This document shows, one piece after another, positions 52,978 through 63,751 of a stretch of 64,000 bases of DNA (position 1 is its first letter; each line of letters begins with the position of its first letter). A model generated the notes under the pieces. The model ran no database searches and was not told the origin of the DNA. It was given only the letters and a program-made list of their open reading frames with translations. This DNA is from Simmondsia chinensis (lineage: Eukaryota > Streptophyta > Magnoliopsida > Caryophyllales > Simmondsiaceae). The stretch spans positions 12,005,501 through 12,069,500 of the forward strand of contig JAGTTD010000022.1 in NCBI GenBank assembly GCA_018398585.1, given 5' to 3'. The translations under genes were made by a program, and so were the position numbers.

Positions 52978-53611
52978 TGTTAGTAAACTATAATTGAGCA
53001 GCTTGCTACTTTAGAGGGGCAAGTAGGTTACACAGACAATTATTTGGACAAAAATTAAAGCAAAATCAATACTATTCGCCCATTATAGACGAAATAAACA
53101 CTATTCGCCCATTATAGGCGAAATCAACAATATTCGCCCAGTAGAAATACAACGCAATTCACCAAGTAGCGAAACAACTTAATTTTCCCACTAGGTTCAG
53201 CTTAACACAATTCGGCTATTTTATCCATCAAAAACACTTTTATGCACAAGTACAAAAGATAGAATCAAACATACACAAATATTCTTCCTCTTTAAGTAAA
53301 GTCATGCACATCCAAAAGTATGCTTCCTCTTTAAGTAAAGTCATACTCATCCAAAAGTATGCTTCCTCTTTAAATAAAGTCATACTCATCTATAAATAAG
53401 CTTCCTCTATAAAAAGGATTACACGCCTCCTTCACCTTCATCCATTGCTATGACCATCTCCCCGGTGCAATAATCGTTCAAACGACTTACTCTCCTCAGG
53501 GAATATCAAGTCAAGCGTGCAGCTAGAGCTTGAGTTCAACTCATCCAAACGAGCCCCACCTCATACAGAACTCCAAAGTGATGAATAAGCACACTAACCA
53601 AATTCATCACA
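52978..53611 (+). repeat. Left LTR of the Tat-type element
   Basis: It contains an extra block with ATTCGCCCATTATAG repeats that is absent from the right LTR, and three to four copies of a roughly 40-bp unit TTCCTCTTTAAGTAAAGTCA (53283-53410). The end could also be at 53615. Confidence 0.8.
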
Positions 53612-53618
53612 AACATAA

Positions 53619-53634
53619 TGGCGCCGTCTGTGGG
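53619..53634 (+). other. Primer-binding site, Tat/Ogre type
   Basis: TGGCGCCGTCTGTGGG lies a few bases after the LTR. It differs from the tRNA-Met primer of all the other elements here. Confidence 0.85.
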
Positions 53635-53879
53635 TTTAATGACATTCGAGGTAAGTTTCAACAATTTTTTTGTGTTTAGCGCATCTTTCTAACAAAAATG
53701 AACTTAGTCAAGCAAAGCAAGTCAAAAAATCCCTCTATTATTCCTTTGAGCACTTTTAACCATATCAATACATGCAAACATGTATGTTTGAGTAAGTTAA
53801 GTATTTTATCCTACTTTTTACCTCTTTCTTATCTTTTCCTCGATTAAAAATTATAAAATAATAATACAAATAGAACTCC

Positions 53880-54990
53880 TCAAAAGCTTCGTTTTGATAT
53901 ATAATTCAATCCATAACTCTTCAGGGATTGAAAGATATGTTTGTTTTAATTTACAAGGTATGTTATACAACTAGCACCAACGTCATTCGCATGGTTCAAC
54001 TTTTCACCTCTCTTTCATATTTTCTTTGATCAAAAACTCAAAAACTCATTATATTTACATATAACTCTTCAACAGCTTCGTGTTGATATATAATTCAATC
54101 CATAACTCCTCATGGATTGAAAGTTATGTTTATTTTAATTTACAAGGTATGTTATACAACTAGCACCAACGTTATTCGCCCGGTTCATATTTTTACCTCT
54201 CTTTCATATTTTTCTTTGATCAAAAACTCAAAAACATATTATATTTACATATAACTCTTCAAGATCTTCATTTTGATATATAATTCAATCCATAACTCCT
54301 CACGGATTGAAAGTTATGTTCGTTTTAATTTACAAGGTATATTATATAACTCGCACCAACATTATTCGCCCTGTTCAACTTTTCACACCTCTTTTATAGT
54401 TTCTTTGATCAAAAACTCATTATATTTACATATAACTCTTCAATATCTTCGTTTGATATATAATTCAATCCATAACTCCTCACGGATTGAAAGTTATGTT
54501 CGTTTTAATTTACAAAGTATGTTCTACAACTAGCACCAACTTTACTCACTCGGTTCATCTTTTCACCTCTCTTTCATCTTTTCTTCGATCAAAAACTCAA
54601 AACTTATTATATTTATATATAACACTTCAAGAGCTTCGTTTTGATATGTAATTCAATCCATAACTCCTCACAGATTGAAAGTTATGTTCATTTTAATTTA
54701 CATATAACTCTTTAGTAGCTTCGTTTTGATATATAATTCAATCCATAACTCCTCACGGATTGAAAGTTACGTTCGCTTTAATTTATAAGGTATGTTATAC
54801 AATTAGCACCAACATTATTCTCCCAGTTCATCTTTTCACCTCTCTTTCATATTTTCTTTAATCAAAAACTCATTATATTTACATGTAACACTTCAAGAGC
54901 TTCGTGTTGATATATAATTCAATCCATAACTCCTTACGGATTAAAAGTTGTGGCCGTCTTAAGTCACAAGGTTAAGTTACATAGCCCGCC
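53880..54990. repeat. Tandem array of a roughly 185-bp unit
   Basis: There are seven copies of a unit with core TTGATATATAATTCAATCCA followed by TAACTCCTCACGGATTGAAA. Cores start near 53884, 54073, 54263, 54445, 54632, 54716 (a short copy, 84 bp) and 54898. It is non-coding. Confidence 0.88.
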
Positions 54991-56394
54991 AAATTCCACC
55001 ATCCGATGAATTCCCTACCTTGCGTTATCTACAACCAAGTGTTATCCCTAAAACCTAGCGTTATTCTTGACACTTCGCCTACCACACCACAATCACCATC
55101 CCAAGCTGCCGTCATCATTCTCAATAGCAACCGTTGCTTTTGAGATGCTTGGGACTTCAACCACCATACTCTCCAAAGTCGCCACCGCGTGGTGCTTCGT
55201 TCACCTCATGTGAAGCCTCATCTTCCACCACCACTATCAATATTCCCACTACATGTTGGCACTGGCATAACACTCATATCCACCGCTGCAATCGGTTGCA
55301 CAACAACCGCCACAGGCGCACCAGTTTTCATTGGTCATTTGCCACTCACCATGGTCAAACCCTTGCTGCCTCCTTCAAATCCAAATTCAGGTCAATTTTT
55401 ATGACAAACTTAGTTCAATTCAACATTCATATTAAATCAAATTCTGATTGATCTAATTCTTTTTGAAACATAAGTTCATTTCAATCCCAGTTAAATCACT
55501 ACTTGTGGAAGTTTTAGCTTACTCAAGTCCTGATTATGTCAATTTTTGTTCAATTGACATTTGCAGGAATCAGTCTTCATCGCAACTCCATTCTAATGGA
55601 TTTTAAGCGAAGTAAACCTTTGCTAAGATTTCTAGTCTAGATAAACTGTGCTTCAACACACTCTTGCTATAGCTTCTGGTTTAACTAAGTTATACTTCGC
55701 TAGATCCTTACCCATACATCGTCAAATTAGCAATTAGACACGACAATTCTAAATTAAGGGCATTACAGGAACAGAGTCATCGACCCTACCCTTAATGATT
55801 CTGAAATACAAAACATACATTATTCAATACTAACACATGAGTACAAATCAAAGAACACATAAGTACTGAGTTCTAGAATAGTAAAAGTATTTATAACAAG
55901 ACAGCTGGGTTATACAATTCATTACAAGGACCTTGTTCAAGCACGTAAGAGACCTCATAACTCCCTTGGAATTCACAAGGCATATCTGTTATTTCTCTCA
56001 ATCCATGACTAATCTAATTAATCTATGAACTTCTTATTGGCATATCCTATACACCTACGAAGAAAATCCCGAAGCAAACAATTCATCCAAGGGGAACTCA
56101 ATGTGCCGTTGTGGCACAAGCTACTCGTTGTGCGCCAGCATGGCAATTATTCACTTACAAAGAACTAGCAAGAGTTATTTAGTCAAAAAGGGGGAATTCC
56201 ACCATACTTAACTTACTTCATAAGCTGCGAGATATCACTATCTCTCAAAATTGGGCGTGGCTGTATGCTTAGTACCTTTTAGAAGATACTTTTCAGCCTA
56301 GCTAAATCAAGTAAAATAAAAGTCAAAAATGCGTTCGAGTCAAAAATGGTTTCATAAGTATTAGGAGTTAGAAGAATTTGCCTTCATTCGTAAT

Positions 56395-56720
56395 TCCTTA
56401 TCCATGGCGGTGTACAAATCAATTTAGGACTGGGGGACTTCTTTCCTGTTCGTAGGCTGAACTTCATTTCAACTAAGGTGCAAATTAATTTGGGACTGGG
56501 GGACTTCATCCCTATTCACAGTCGGAACATCATTTCAGTGGTGGTACAAATCATTTTAGGATTGGGGGACTTCGTCCTAGTTTATAGTACAAACTTCATT
56601 TCAGTAGTGGTACAAATCCTTTTAGGTCTGGGGAACTTCGTCCCTGTTCACAGTCCAAACTTCATTTCAACGGTGGTATAAATCATCTTTCGACTAAGAG
56701 ATTTAGCCTCAGTCATTCCC
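56395..56720. repeat. Tandem array of a roughly 70-bp unit
   Basis: About five copies of a unit with TTAGGACTGGGGGACTTC and AACTTCATTTCAGTGGTGGT lie head to tail. The unit length is near a multiple of three, so it gives a spurious repetitive open frame at 56478-56681. Confidence 0.8.
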
Positions 56721-57442
56721 TTATTTCAGTAACAAATCCCTTTCACACTGGGAAACTTCACGTCATCCATTTCCTTATCTTAAGTGTTGCAAACCATTTT
56801 GGCATTGAGGGACTTCATCTCAATTCAACTAGGTATATGAATTCAACCACCTCTGGCTCTAGCCAGAGGTGTCTTTGTCTATCAAAATAACATGGGATGA
56901 ATACACCACATTCATTGCCTTGTGGGTGTTATTAACCAAATGCAAATATATCTAATGACTAATCATGATACTAATATCCTAACATGTTTATCATGTAGAG
57001 CTTGAATCGTGATGAGCGCTCACTGATATAAAGGGGAAAAAAGCTTGAGTACTCTAAGTTTCAAAAAAGACCTTAGAAGCCCGGACTCTTCTAAACATTC
57101 TTACACAAATAAGAGTTGCCATATAAAACCCTCTACCAATACCCATGATTATGCTAAATGCCCTATTAAAGTTCATGTGGGGTCATGCGCCCAATTACAA
57201 GTCATGATGGCTTAACATCCTATTAAGTGTTAAATACCTTGTTACACATCTTATTCAAATCGTACCCTCTATTGATTTTGAGTAAAAATCAAAATACACA
57301 TCAACGAATAAAACAAAATACTAAATATCGCCATCACTGAAGAAAACAATGTATAGTACCAAGCTAATAACAAGATAGATCTATTCCTTCATGACCGAAC
57401 TTGGAATGACCAGGGTTCTCTCACGAAGTAGGGGGACTAATA

Positions 57443-58018
57443 TGTTGGTAAACTATAATTGAACAGTTTGCTACTATAGAGGGGCAAGTAGGTTACACAG
57501 ACAACTATTTGGATAAAAATTAAAGCAAAATCAACACTATTTGCCCAGTAGAAATACAACGCAATTGGCCCAGTAGCGAAACAACTTAATTCGCCCACTA
57601 TGTTCAGGTTAACACAATTCGCCTATTTTATCCCTCAAAAACACATTTATGCACAAGTATAAAAGATAGAATCGAACATACACAAATATTCTTCCTATTT
57701 AAGTGAAGTCATACTCATCCAAAAGTATGCTTCCTCTTTAAGTAAAGTCATACTCATCCAAAAGTATGCTTCTTCTTTAAGTAAAGTCATACTCATCCAT
57801 AAATAAGCTTTCTCTATAAAAAGGACTACATGCCTCTTTCACCTTCACCCACTGCTACGATCATCTCTCCGGAGCAATAATCGTTCAGACGCCTTATTCT
57901 CTTCAAGGAATATCAAGTCGGGCGTGCATCTAGAGCTTGAATTCAGCTCATCCTAACGAGTCCCACCTTGTCTAGAACTCCAAAGTGATGAATAAGTACA
58001 CTAAACAAATTCATCACA
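57443..58018 (+). repeat. Right LTR of the Tat-type element
   Basis: It starts TGTTGGTAAAC directly after the polypurine tract (57428-57442) and ends ATTCATCACA. It pairs with 52978-53611. Confidence 0.82.
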
Positions 58019-58260
58019 AACGGTTGCAGCAATGCACAAGGCTTTGGTAAGTTCTAACCCATGTTAAGTATTCATGATTTAGTGGAGCTATTATGATTGG
58101 TGATGTAATCAGGAGGACAAAGATAGTCTTTGTCTATATATCCTAAGATTTGATGGGCAATGAAAAAAGCATGTAAATTGTTCCTGCCAAGCAAGGTAAT
58201 TAGTAGTGATTCTAAGTTTTATTGTACCTACATTTGATATACAAGAAAGGAGAAATGGGA
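58019..58260 (-). pseudogene. Copia gag N-terminal fragment
   Basis: Minus-strand words match the gag of the intronic copia: S-P-F, AHQILGYIDKDYLCPPDYIT, a TWV-T-QSL-type stretch and C-I-A-A-T at the junction with the Tat-type element. Several frameshifts are present. Confidence 0.7.
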
Positions 58261-59022
58261 ATTATTCATTGGTATGGAATAAGATTAGAAGGGGGACGGA
58301 AGAGACCCGAGGGCCACGGATGGCGCCACGACAACGCTTTGGTTGAGCATCAGAGAAGCGACATCAGCAGTCGATATGGTGGCCTCCAGGTAGGTGCTAA
58401 TAGGAGAGAGCCACAAGGATTGGGGATGCCCGAGTCAATAGCCCGAGTCACTAATAGCCTCACAAAGGGTGACAACATACCTAAGATGACAATACCGTCA
58501 TCCGTCATCTCAAGGAGGGAAGGACATGTACTAATGGATCGATATGGGGAAATAGTTTATCCCTACAGCAAACGAGTACATGGATCAATGGCTATTAATG
58601 AATGTGTATTTAAGATATTTCATCGAACATCTTATGTGCGGAACGAACAGTCAACAATTGGGTTGAGGAAAGCTTGCTCCGATACCATTCGATGCAATGC
58701 AATACAAATCACAGAACAAATCCCGCAACAATTGATAAACTAAACACACGAATCCACAATTAAGCACACAAAATCAACCGCTTTTGTATTGATAGTATTA
58801 TATATTCTTCTATAGTAATATCTACAAGTAGTAATGTAGATTATATAGTAAAGTATAGAGGAGAGGGGAAGAGATAGAAGAAAGGGGGTGTGAATTAAAG
58901 AAGAAGCTAAGGGAGAGAGAAATGAGAATTAAACATCCCTCTACACATGAGCCCTAATCTCTCTACCACTTATTTATATTAGCCTAAGAGTGACTAGTAT
59001 CGCTGACTAGGTAGTGACATCG
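58261..59022. other. Unresolved leader/LTR-like segment
   Basis: TGGTATCGGAGC on the minus strand (58679-58690) looks like a tRNA-Met primer site. It borders AT-rich DNA beginning TGCAATGC, which may be an LTR of the copia or another element. The plus-strand frame 58222-58743 (173 codons) runs through the primer site and resembles nothing I know. I do not call it a gene. Confidence 0.4.
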
Positions 59023-59471
59023 TGTTACGGTTGGGCCCTTAACCCACCCGCCAAGCTCACCCGACCTGCCAACCCGGGTAAGGATTGCCTATTTGGGGTG
59101 CCCTAGTGCCACCTCAGCCCTAATCTCGCCCTCCCTCATCTATAAATAAGGGGCTCCTCCCCCATAGTTAGTATGCTAATTGATGTAATGGTGTGTTGAC
59201 ACCTTCTCTCTCCCCCCCAATGCTTCTCTAGTAATCTCCCCCCTTCTACATCTCCCCTTTTCCCTTATATCTTGTATTTATCAATACTATTCTCCCCCTT
59301 CAACATCTCCCCCTTTCCCTTATATCTTGTATTTATCAATACTATCAATATATACAAAGGGATAGCAATCTAGCTATCCCATGGCCCTTTGTTGATTGAT
59401 TATATGTTTGATTGTGTGGATTTGAGTGTGGATTGAGCTCGTTGGATAGGATCCAATCTCGGATCATATCA
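59023..59471 (+). repeat. Solo LTR of the 1876-5421 gypsy family
   Basis: It runs TGTTACGGTTGGGCCC..GGATCATATCA. It shares the AGGGATAGCAATCTAGCTATCCCAT-type block, the CTTGTATTTATC repeats and the GGATAGGATC end with LTRs 1876-2333 and 4923-5421. No internal region is present. A clear target duplication was not found, so the left edge may be a few bases off. Confidence 0.75.
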
Positions 59472-60258
59472 CGTCACTGATGATGTGGCCGATGACATGG
59501 CACTTCCAAGTAGAAGAGTCACTTACTTGGTTCGTATCACCAGAGGTGTGTCCGGCTATGGTGGCCCTGTGTCCCTTGTGGCCCGAGAGAGATGACAGAG
59601 TTTGGTGATGACACCAAGGGTTGTTCAAGGACGTGGCAAGCCTTGACAGGGATGTCAGTGGTGCGGTGGAAGTTGGTGGTTTGTGGTGGCCTGAAATTCG
59701 AAGTTCACCTTGGTGCTGGTGTTCCGGTGGTTTCAAAGGCAACCGGTGGTTGTCCAGGACGATTTCGCTGAGGGTTCGAAGATCGCTCTAATGGAGTACG
59801 AAGCTTCAAAGGAAGTCCAAAGCCCAGTCAATGGCTATGATGGCATTTAGTGGTACCCTGAGCAACAGACACGTCAGACGGTGTTTTCCTCGGAGGCAGC
59901 AGTCAGTGGCCAGCGGACATGGAGAGGCAGAGACCAAGAGAGCAGAAAAGAGCAGCAAATATTTTTCTTTCCTTTGAAAATTAGGGTTTTTATTTTGGGT
60001 CAACGGGTTGGTTAACCGGGTTTGAATAACCTATTTTGGGTTGGGTCCCTCAACTTTTATCAGATCTAAATTAAAAAAAAGAAAAAAAAATTCTCGAGTA
60101 GTTTAGTTCTATAATGGTAAATAATTCAACTAGACGTCAAAGTGGGATAATTGTTAGGTTATATGTGGAGCTTGATTGTGGTTAGTCTTTGTTATGAGGT
60201 ATAGCATTGGGTCAATCACATTTAAGCTCATGACACGCTAAAATTTTTAGTATTGTTG

Positions 60259-60295
<37 letters not shown>

Positions 60296-60577
60296 TGTAT
60301 GTATGTATGTATGTATGTATGTATATACATGGGTTCTATATGTTACCATTAGGGTTTAAGCTAGGGTTAAGAAAGAGTTGAGAGCTAAACCGTCTCATGT
60401 AAACTTTCAATAAAATAGTGAAACTATCGTACTCCCCTCTATGGATGTAGGCTTCAGCAAAACCACATAAATTCCAATGTTCTTGATTTTAGTGCCTAAT
60501 CCTTTTTGTGTATGATTACTATTTCAATTTAGGGTTCCTGTATTTTATGGGCGGTCTGAACAAGTGGTGTCAGGAGT
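59472..60577. other. No identified gene; microsatellite
   Basis: The segment 59472-59960 is GC-richer and might be the leader of a decayed element, but no domain is recognisable. A (TA)n block and (TATG)n block lie at 60259-60320. Confidence 0.45.
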
Positions 60578-61065
60578 AGGGATGACAATAGGGTAGGTAA
60601 AACACATTACTCGTAGGTACCTACCCTGTTTGGGGTGGGCATGGATATAAGTGAGGCAGATAACAAGTACGGGATGGGTGTACCCGCCACGGGTTTGGGG
60701 CGGGTACGGGTATAAGGTTGTACCCGCCCCGCCCCACCTTATACCACCATACCCGCTCTATTTTGCATTTAGTAAACTTTTAAATTAAAAAATACATGCT
60801 CAAAATCAATTGCCTAAATTGTTTAGCAATGTTATAAAAAATATAATTGAATTTTTAAAAATAGTATTGAATAATTAATATGGGCGGGTATGGATAATTG
60901 TTTTGTGCCTACATTATTGCGGGTACAAGCCGGATAATGGATATCCGTTGGATACCCGCGGGTAACGGGGCGGGTATGTGTATGGAGTTCGGTGACAGGT
61001 ACGAGCATGGAGGAGGCACCCCCCACCCACCCCGCCCCGCCCCGCCCCGCCCCATTGCCATCCCT
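60578..61065. mobile_element. GC-rich hAT-like MITE
   Basis: The ends AGGGATGACAATAGGG and CCCATTGCCATCCCT are inverted. The interior has many GGGCGGGTA/TACCCGCCCC words. This is the widespread plant MITE type with GGGATGGCAATGGGGCGGG ends. The flanks share AGGAG, but a full 8-bp duplication is not clean. Confidence 0.65.
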
Positions 61066-61204
61066 TAGGAGCTTAACAGTTGCTTTTGTGTATTGGTTAT
61101 GGTGTGTTTGGGTTTTGGATTTAGCCTTTTTTTAGGGTTTGAGAGTTGGTTCAAATGTCTCGATGTTACTTGCCTTCTAACCCTACCCTACATGTTTGTA
61201 TTTT

Positions 61205-61230
61205 GGGGGGGGGGGGGGGGGGGGGGGGGG
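61205..61230. repeat. 26-bp homopolymer G run
   Basis: There are 26 consecutive G residues, preceded by TTTT. It is G-quadruplex-prone and its length is uncertain. Confidence 0.85.
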
Positions 61231-62112
61231 AAGAATGGAAGACAATTGCATGCACAAGGCATGGCACATATTTATTGACCGCGCACAAAAGCCTAGGGTG
61301 TAAAGTAACGACACAAGGAGTAATTGGTAAACCATATTTAAACTACAACAATTCCTAATTTTTGAAGATAAATAACTAAAATAATAATAATTAAAAATCT
61401 CTTAACTATGGTAAAGGTAACTAAGATATTTGTATTAATCATAACAATTAACCTAATAAAATATAATACAATACAATTCTAAATAATACATTTTTTAAAA
61501 TCGCTAAATCACATCTTACATACATCTATTAACAGGTTTCACACATATATAAGCCCAGCATATAAGCAAAATTTGATCATGTTACATCTAGATCAGGTTG
61601 GCACACCTATAGCTAAAATATTAGTGATTGCAATTCAACCTAATTTCAAAGGAGGTTTTACGGGACCCGGAATAAAATTTCCAACCCAATCTGGCCGTCT
61701 CACGGTAATAAAAAGTCCAACTCAACTCAGTTTGGGTTTGGTTGATTATGGTTTCACCTCTACTAGGCCACATTTGGCCATACTTGACCTAAGTGTCATT
61801 TTGTACTAAACTCATAAGTCTAATTTTCATATATCAATCGCGCTACTACAGTTTCACTCATTTCAATTTGACAACTTTCAAACCCAAATTACTCCCTTGT
61901 CAAGAGTGTACATGCATCTCAGCAATAGTGATCTTGGTTTACGTTTTGATTTCGAATCAACATAGGTAACCTCAAATAATTTGCTGTTTGATTTCATTTA
62001 GTTTGTTTTTGCACAAGTAAAACATATGGGTTGGTGGATTTTATCTGCCAAAACTTGTCCGAAAGAGGAGAAAACATGATTGTCGAATTGGGTCGGGCTT
62101 GGTATGGGTAGG

Positions 62113-62290
62113 TATTAGAGTATAGTATTTCTAGGATTTAGCACTTCTAGGGTTTAGTCTAATGACTCCCTTACCCTCCCCCTATATGTAAGGAGGTAAA
62201 GGCACTTTAGTATTTTGTCATGCCTTGTAGCTCTATATATAGAGCATGTACTCCTCATTTTACAACATCATCAATTGCATTGTCTTCACA
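62113..62290 (+). repeat. 5' LTR of the mini element
   Basis: It runs TATTAGAGTATAG..GTCTTCACA and includes CTCTATATATAGAGC, a likely TATA region. Confidence 0.92.
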
Positions 62291-62302
62291 TGGTATCAGA
62301 GC
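62291..62302 (+). other. Primer-binding site of the mini element
   Basis: TGGTATCAGAGC is immediately adjacent to the LTR and complementary to initiator tRNA-Met. Confidence 0.93.
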
Positions 62303-62364
62303 CTCTCAAAGAGACTCTCCTCTTCTCTCTTCTCTTTAATTTTTTTTCCGGTCTAAAGTACTAG

Positions 62365-62862
62365 TTCTCAATTACCTGCACCTCCGTTGCTGTCTATGCT
62401 GATGCTGATTGGGGTGGCTGTCCTGACACGCGTCGTTCCACCACTGGTTACGCCTTGTTCCTTGGCCCCAACCTGATCTCCTGGCATGCTAGGAAACAAG
62501 CCACGGTCTCCAAATCTTCCACTGAATCCGAATATCTGGCCGTCTCACAGGCAGCTGCTGAAGCAGACTGGGTTCTCTACCTCATGCGTGACTTAGGCCT
62601 CCTGCACACCGGCCCCGTTATCATCTACTGCGATAATGTCTCTGCATCATACCTGGCTGCCAACCCTATCTCAAATGATCGATCTAAACATGTTGATGTT
62701 GATTTTCACTATGTCCGGGAAAAGGTACTCAAGGGTGATCTCCAAGTTCGCTACACCCCCACCTCTCGTCAAGTTGCGGACATCTTCACCAAAGGTCTCG
62801 GTCCAACCCTGTTCCACTACCACAAATCCAATCTTCACGTGGCTGCTCCCCCTTCAGATTGA
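62365..62862 (+). pseudogene. Copia RNase H domain fragment
   Basis: The frame is open from after a TAG at 62362 to the TGA at 62860. The RNase H sequence begins near 62392 (AVYADADWGGCPDTRRSTTG); the first in-frame ATG is at 62455, after the first catalytic Asp. The acidic residues of DADW, STESEY and YCDN are all present, as is HVDVDFHYVREK. RT is absent: the leader is joined straight to RNase H. No stop or frameshift lies within the domain. Whether it is translated is unknown, so I call it a pol fragment. Confidence 0.85.
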
Positions 62863-62869
62863 GGGGGCC
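62859..62869 (+). other. Polypurine tract of the mini element
   Basis: TTGAGGGGGCC directly precedes the right LTR and overlaps the RNase H stop codon. The same arrangement occurs in the copia element at 24340-24352. Confidence 0.9.
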
Positions 62870-63047
62870 TATTAGAGTATAGTATTTCTAGGATTTAGCA
62901 CTTCTAGGGTTTAGTCTAATGATTCCCTTACCCTCCCCCCATATGTAAGAAGGTAAGGGCACTTTAGTATTTTGTCATGCCTTGTAGCTCTATATATAGA
63001 GCATGTACTCCTCATTTTACAACATCATCAATTGCATTGTCTTCACA
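62870..63047 (+). repeat. 3' LTR of the mini element
   Basis: It is the same length as the left LTR with four substitutions, and it is followed by GTAGG. Confidence 0.92.
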
Positions 63048-63751
63048 GTAGGCATCAATTCTAAAAAAAACAAAAAGAGATATGGGTAGACATAGAGGTG
63101 ACAATTAGGTCATTTGGATCGAGTTAAAGTGTATCCTCTCGGGTCTGGGTCAATTTGTGTTTACAATGAACTCAGGTTCAAGCTCGAGTCACTTTCGGTT
63201 CTTACTTAGATTCGAATCAGGTTAGGTTTTGGGTCAAATTATTTCTAGTCCAGACTTTTTTGGATCAACTTGGGTCAAGGTCAATCTTGGGTCAGGTTAT
63301 ACATGTTTTGGTTCCACTATTTGGAGTCTTGTGTCATGAATTATTTAGTATTTACAAAGGCAAATTTATATTTTAAATGATTTATATTTTTATCTACATA
63401 TTTATTGTACTACCATTATAGGTGTCTTATGATCTCTTTTGTATTGTTGACAAGTTAGAACAATCATGACATTAAGGCTCCGTTTGTTTTGACAGAAAAG
63501 TAGAATCTAGGAATTGATTTTTCTTCGGAAAAGGTTTTCCAAGGAAATATAAATTCCGAGTGGGGTTTTTCGTTGTTTGTTTCAAAGGAAAACTTAATTC
63601 CCCATTGTAATGTCTTTGTGTATCTTTTAAAAAAATATTTTTCACCAAGCATTTTATATCTTTTTATATGACAACATAAATAATAATATAACATATATAA
63701 AGTAACAAAATAAAAAGTTAACCATCAAAGCTGTATAAATTAGGAAAATTA

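Larger units (their letters stand above)
52978..58018 (+). mobile_element. Large non-coding LTR element, Tat/Ogre-type PBS
   Basis: The LTRs at 52978-53611 and 57443-58018 (TGTTRGTAAACTATAATTG..ATTCATCACA) enclose 3.8 kb without recognisable protein domains. The PBS TGGCGCCGTCTGTGGG (53619-53634) is the type used by Tat/Ogre/Retand gypsy elements. The PPT (GTAGGGGGACTAATA) precedes the right LTR. Two tandem arrays fill much of the interior. It splits the copia gag between the CIAAT and LSCSLI motifs. A target duplication could not be fixed exactly. It fits a LARD-like non-autonomous derivative. Confidence 0.82.
38575..58260 (-). mobile_element. Old Ty1/copia element split by three later LTR retrotransposons
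   Basis: Copia coding remnants lie in one order on the minus strand: gag (58260-58019 and 52977-52530), zinc knuckle and protease (about 52400-52220), integrase (about 51960-51160), RT (50480-50414, 45203-44938, 39887-39250), RNase H (39250-38790) and 3' LTR (38575-38726). The three gaps are exactly three LTR elements: 39888-44937, 45204-50413 and 52978-58018. At each junction the protein reads on into the next fragment. The right-hand limit and the 5' LTR are not resolved; a PBS-like site lies at 58679-58690. Confidence 0.8.
62113..63047 (+). mobile_element. 935-bp mini LTR retrotransposon, RNase H only
   Basis: Two 178-bp LTRs (62113-62290, 62870-63047) differ at only 4 positions. A perfect 5-bp target duplication GTAGG lies outside (62108-62112, 63048-63052). 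The PBS TGGTATCAGAGC follows the left LTR directly and the PPT TTGAGGGGGCC precedes the right LTR. The 579-bp interior carries a complete copia RNase H domain and nothing else. All cis signals needed for mobilisation by a helper are present. It is a TRIM/SMART-like deletion derivative of a copia element related to the one in ACL5 intron 2. Confidence 0.92.

Noticed and set aside
53860..54990. CRISPR-like array
   Set aside because: The repeats are contiguous 185-bp tandem units without unique spacers, inside a plant LTR element.
56478..56681. Repetitive 67-codon frame resembling a repeat protein
   Set aside because: It is the roughly 70-bp tandem array read in one frame. The unit length is near a multiple of three and no start context or homolog is apparent.
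58222..58743. 173-codon plus-strand frame
   Set aside because: It runs antisense through copia gag remnants and a primer-binding site. No recognisable domain is present.
59464..60003. Two minus-strand frames of 92 and 65 codons
   Set aside because: No similarity to known proteins. The region may be a decayed element leader, but nothing supports a gene.
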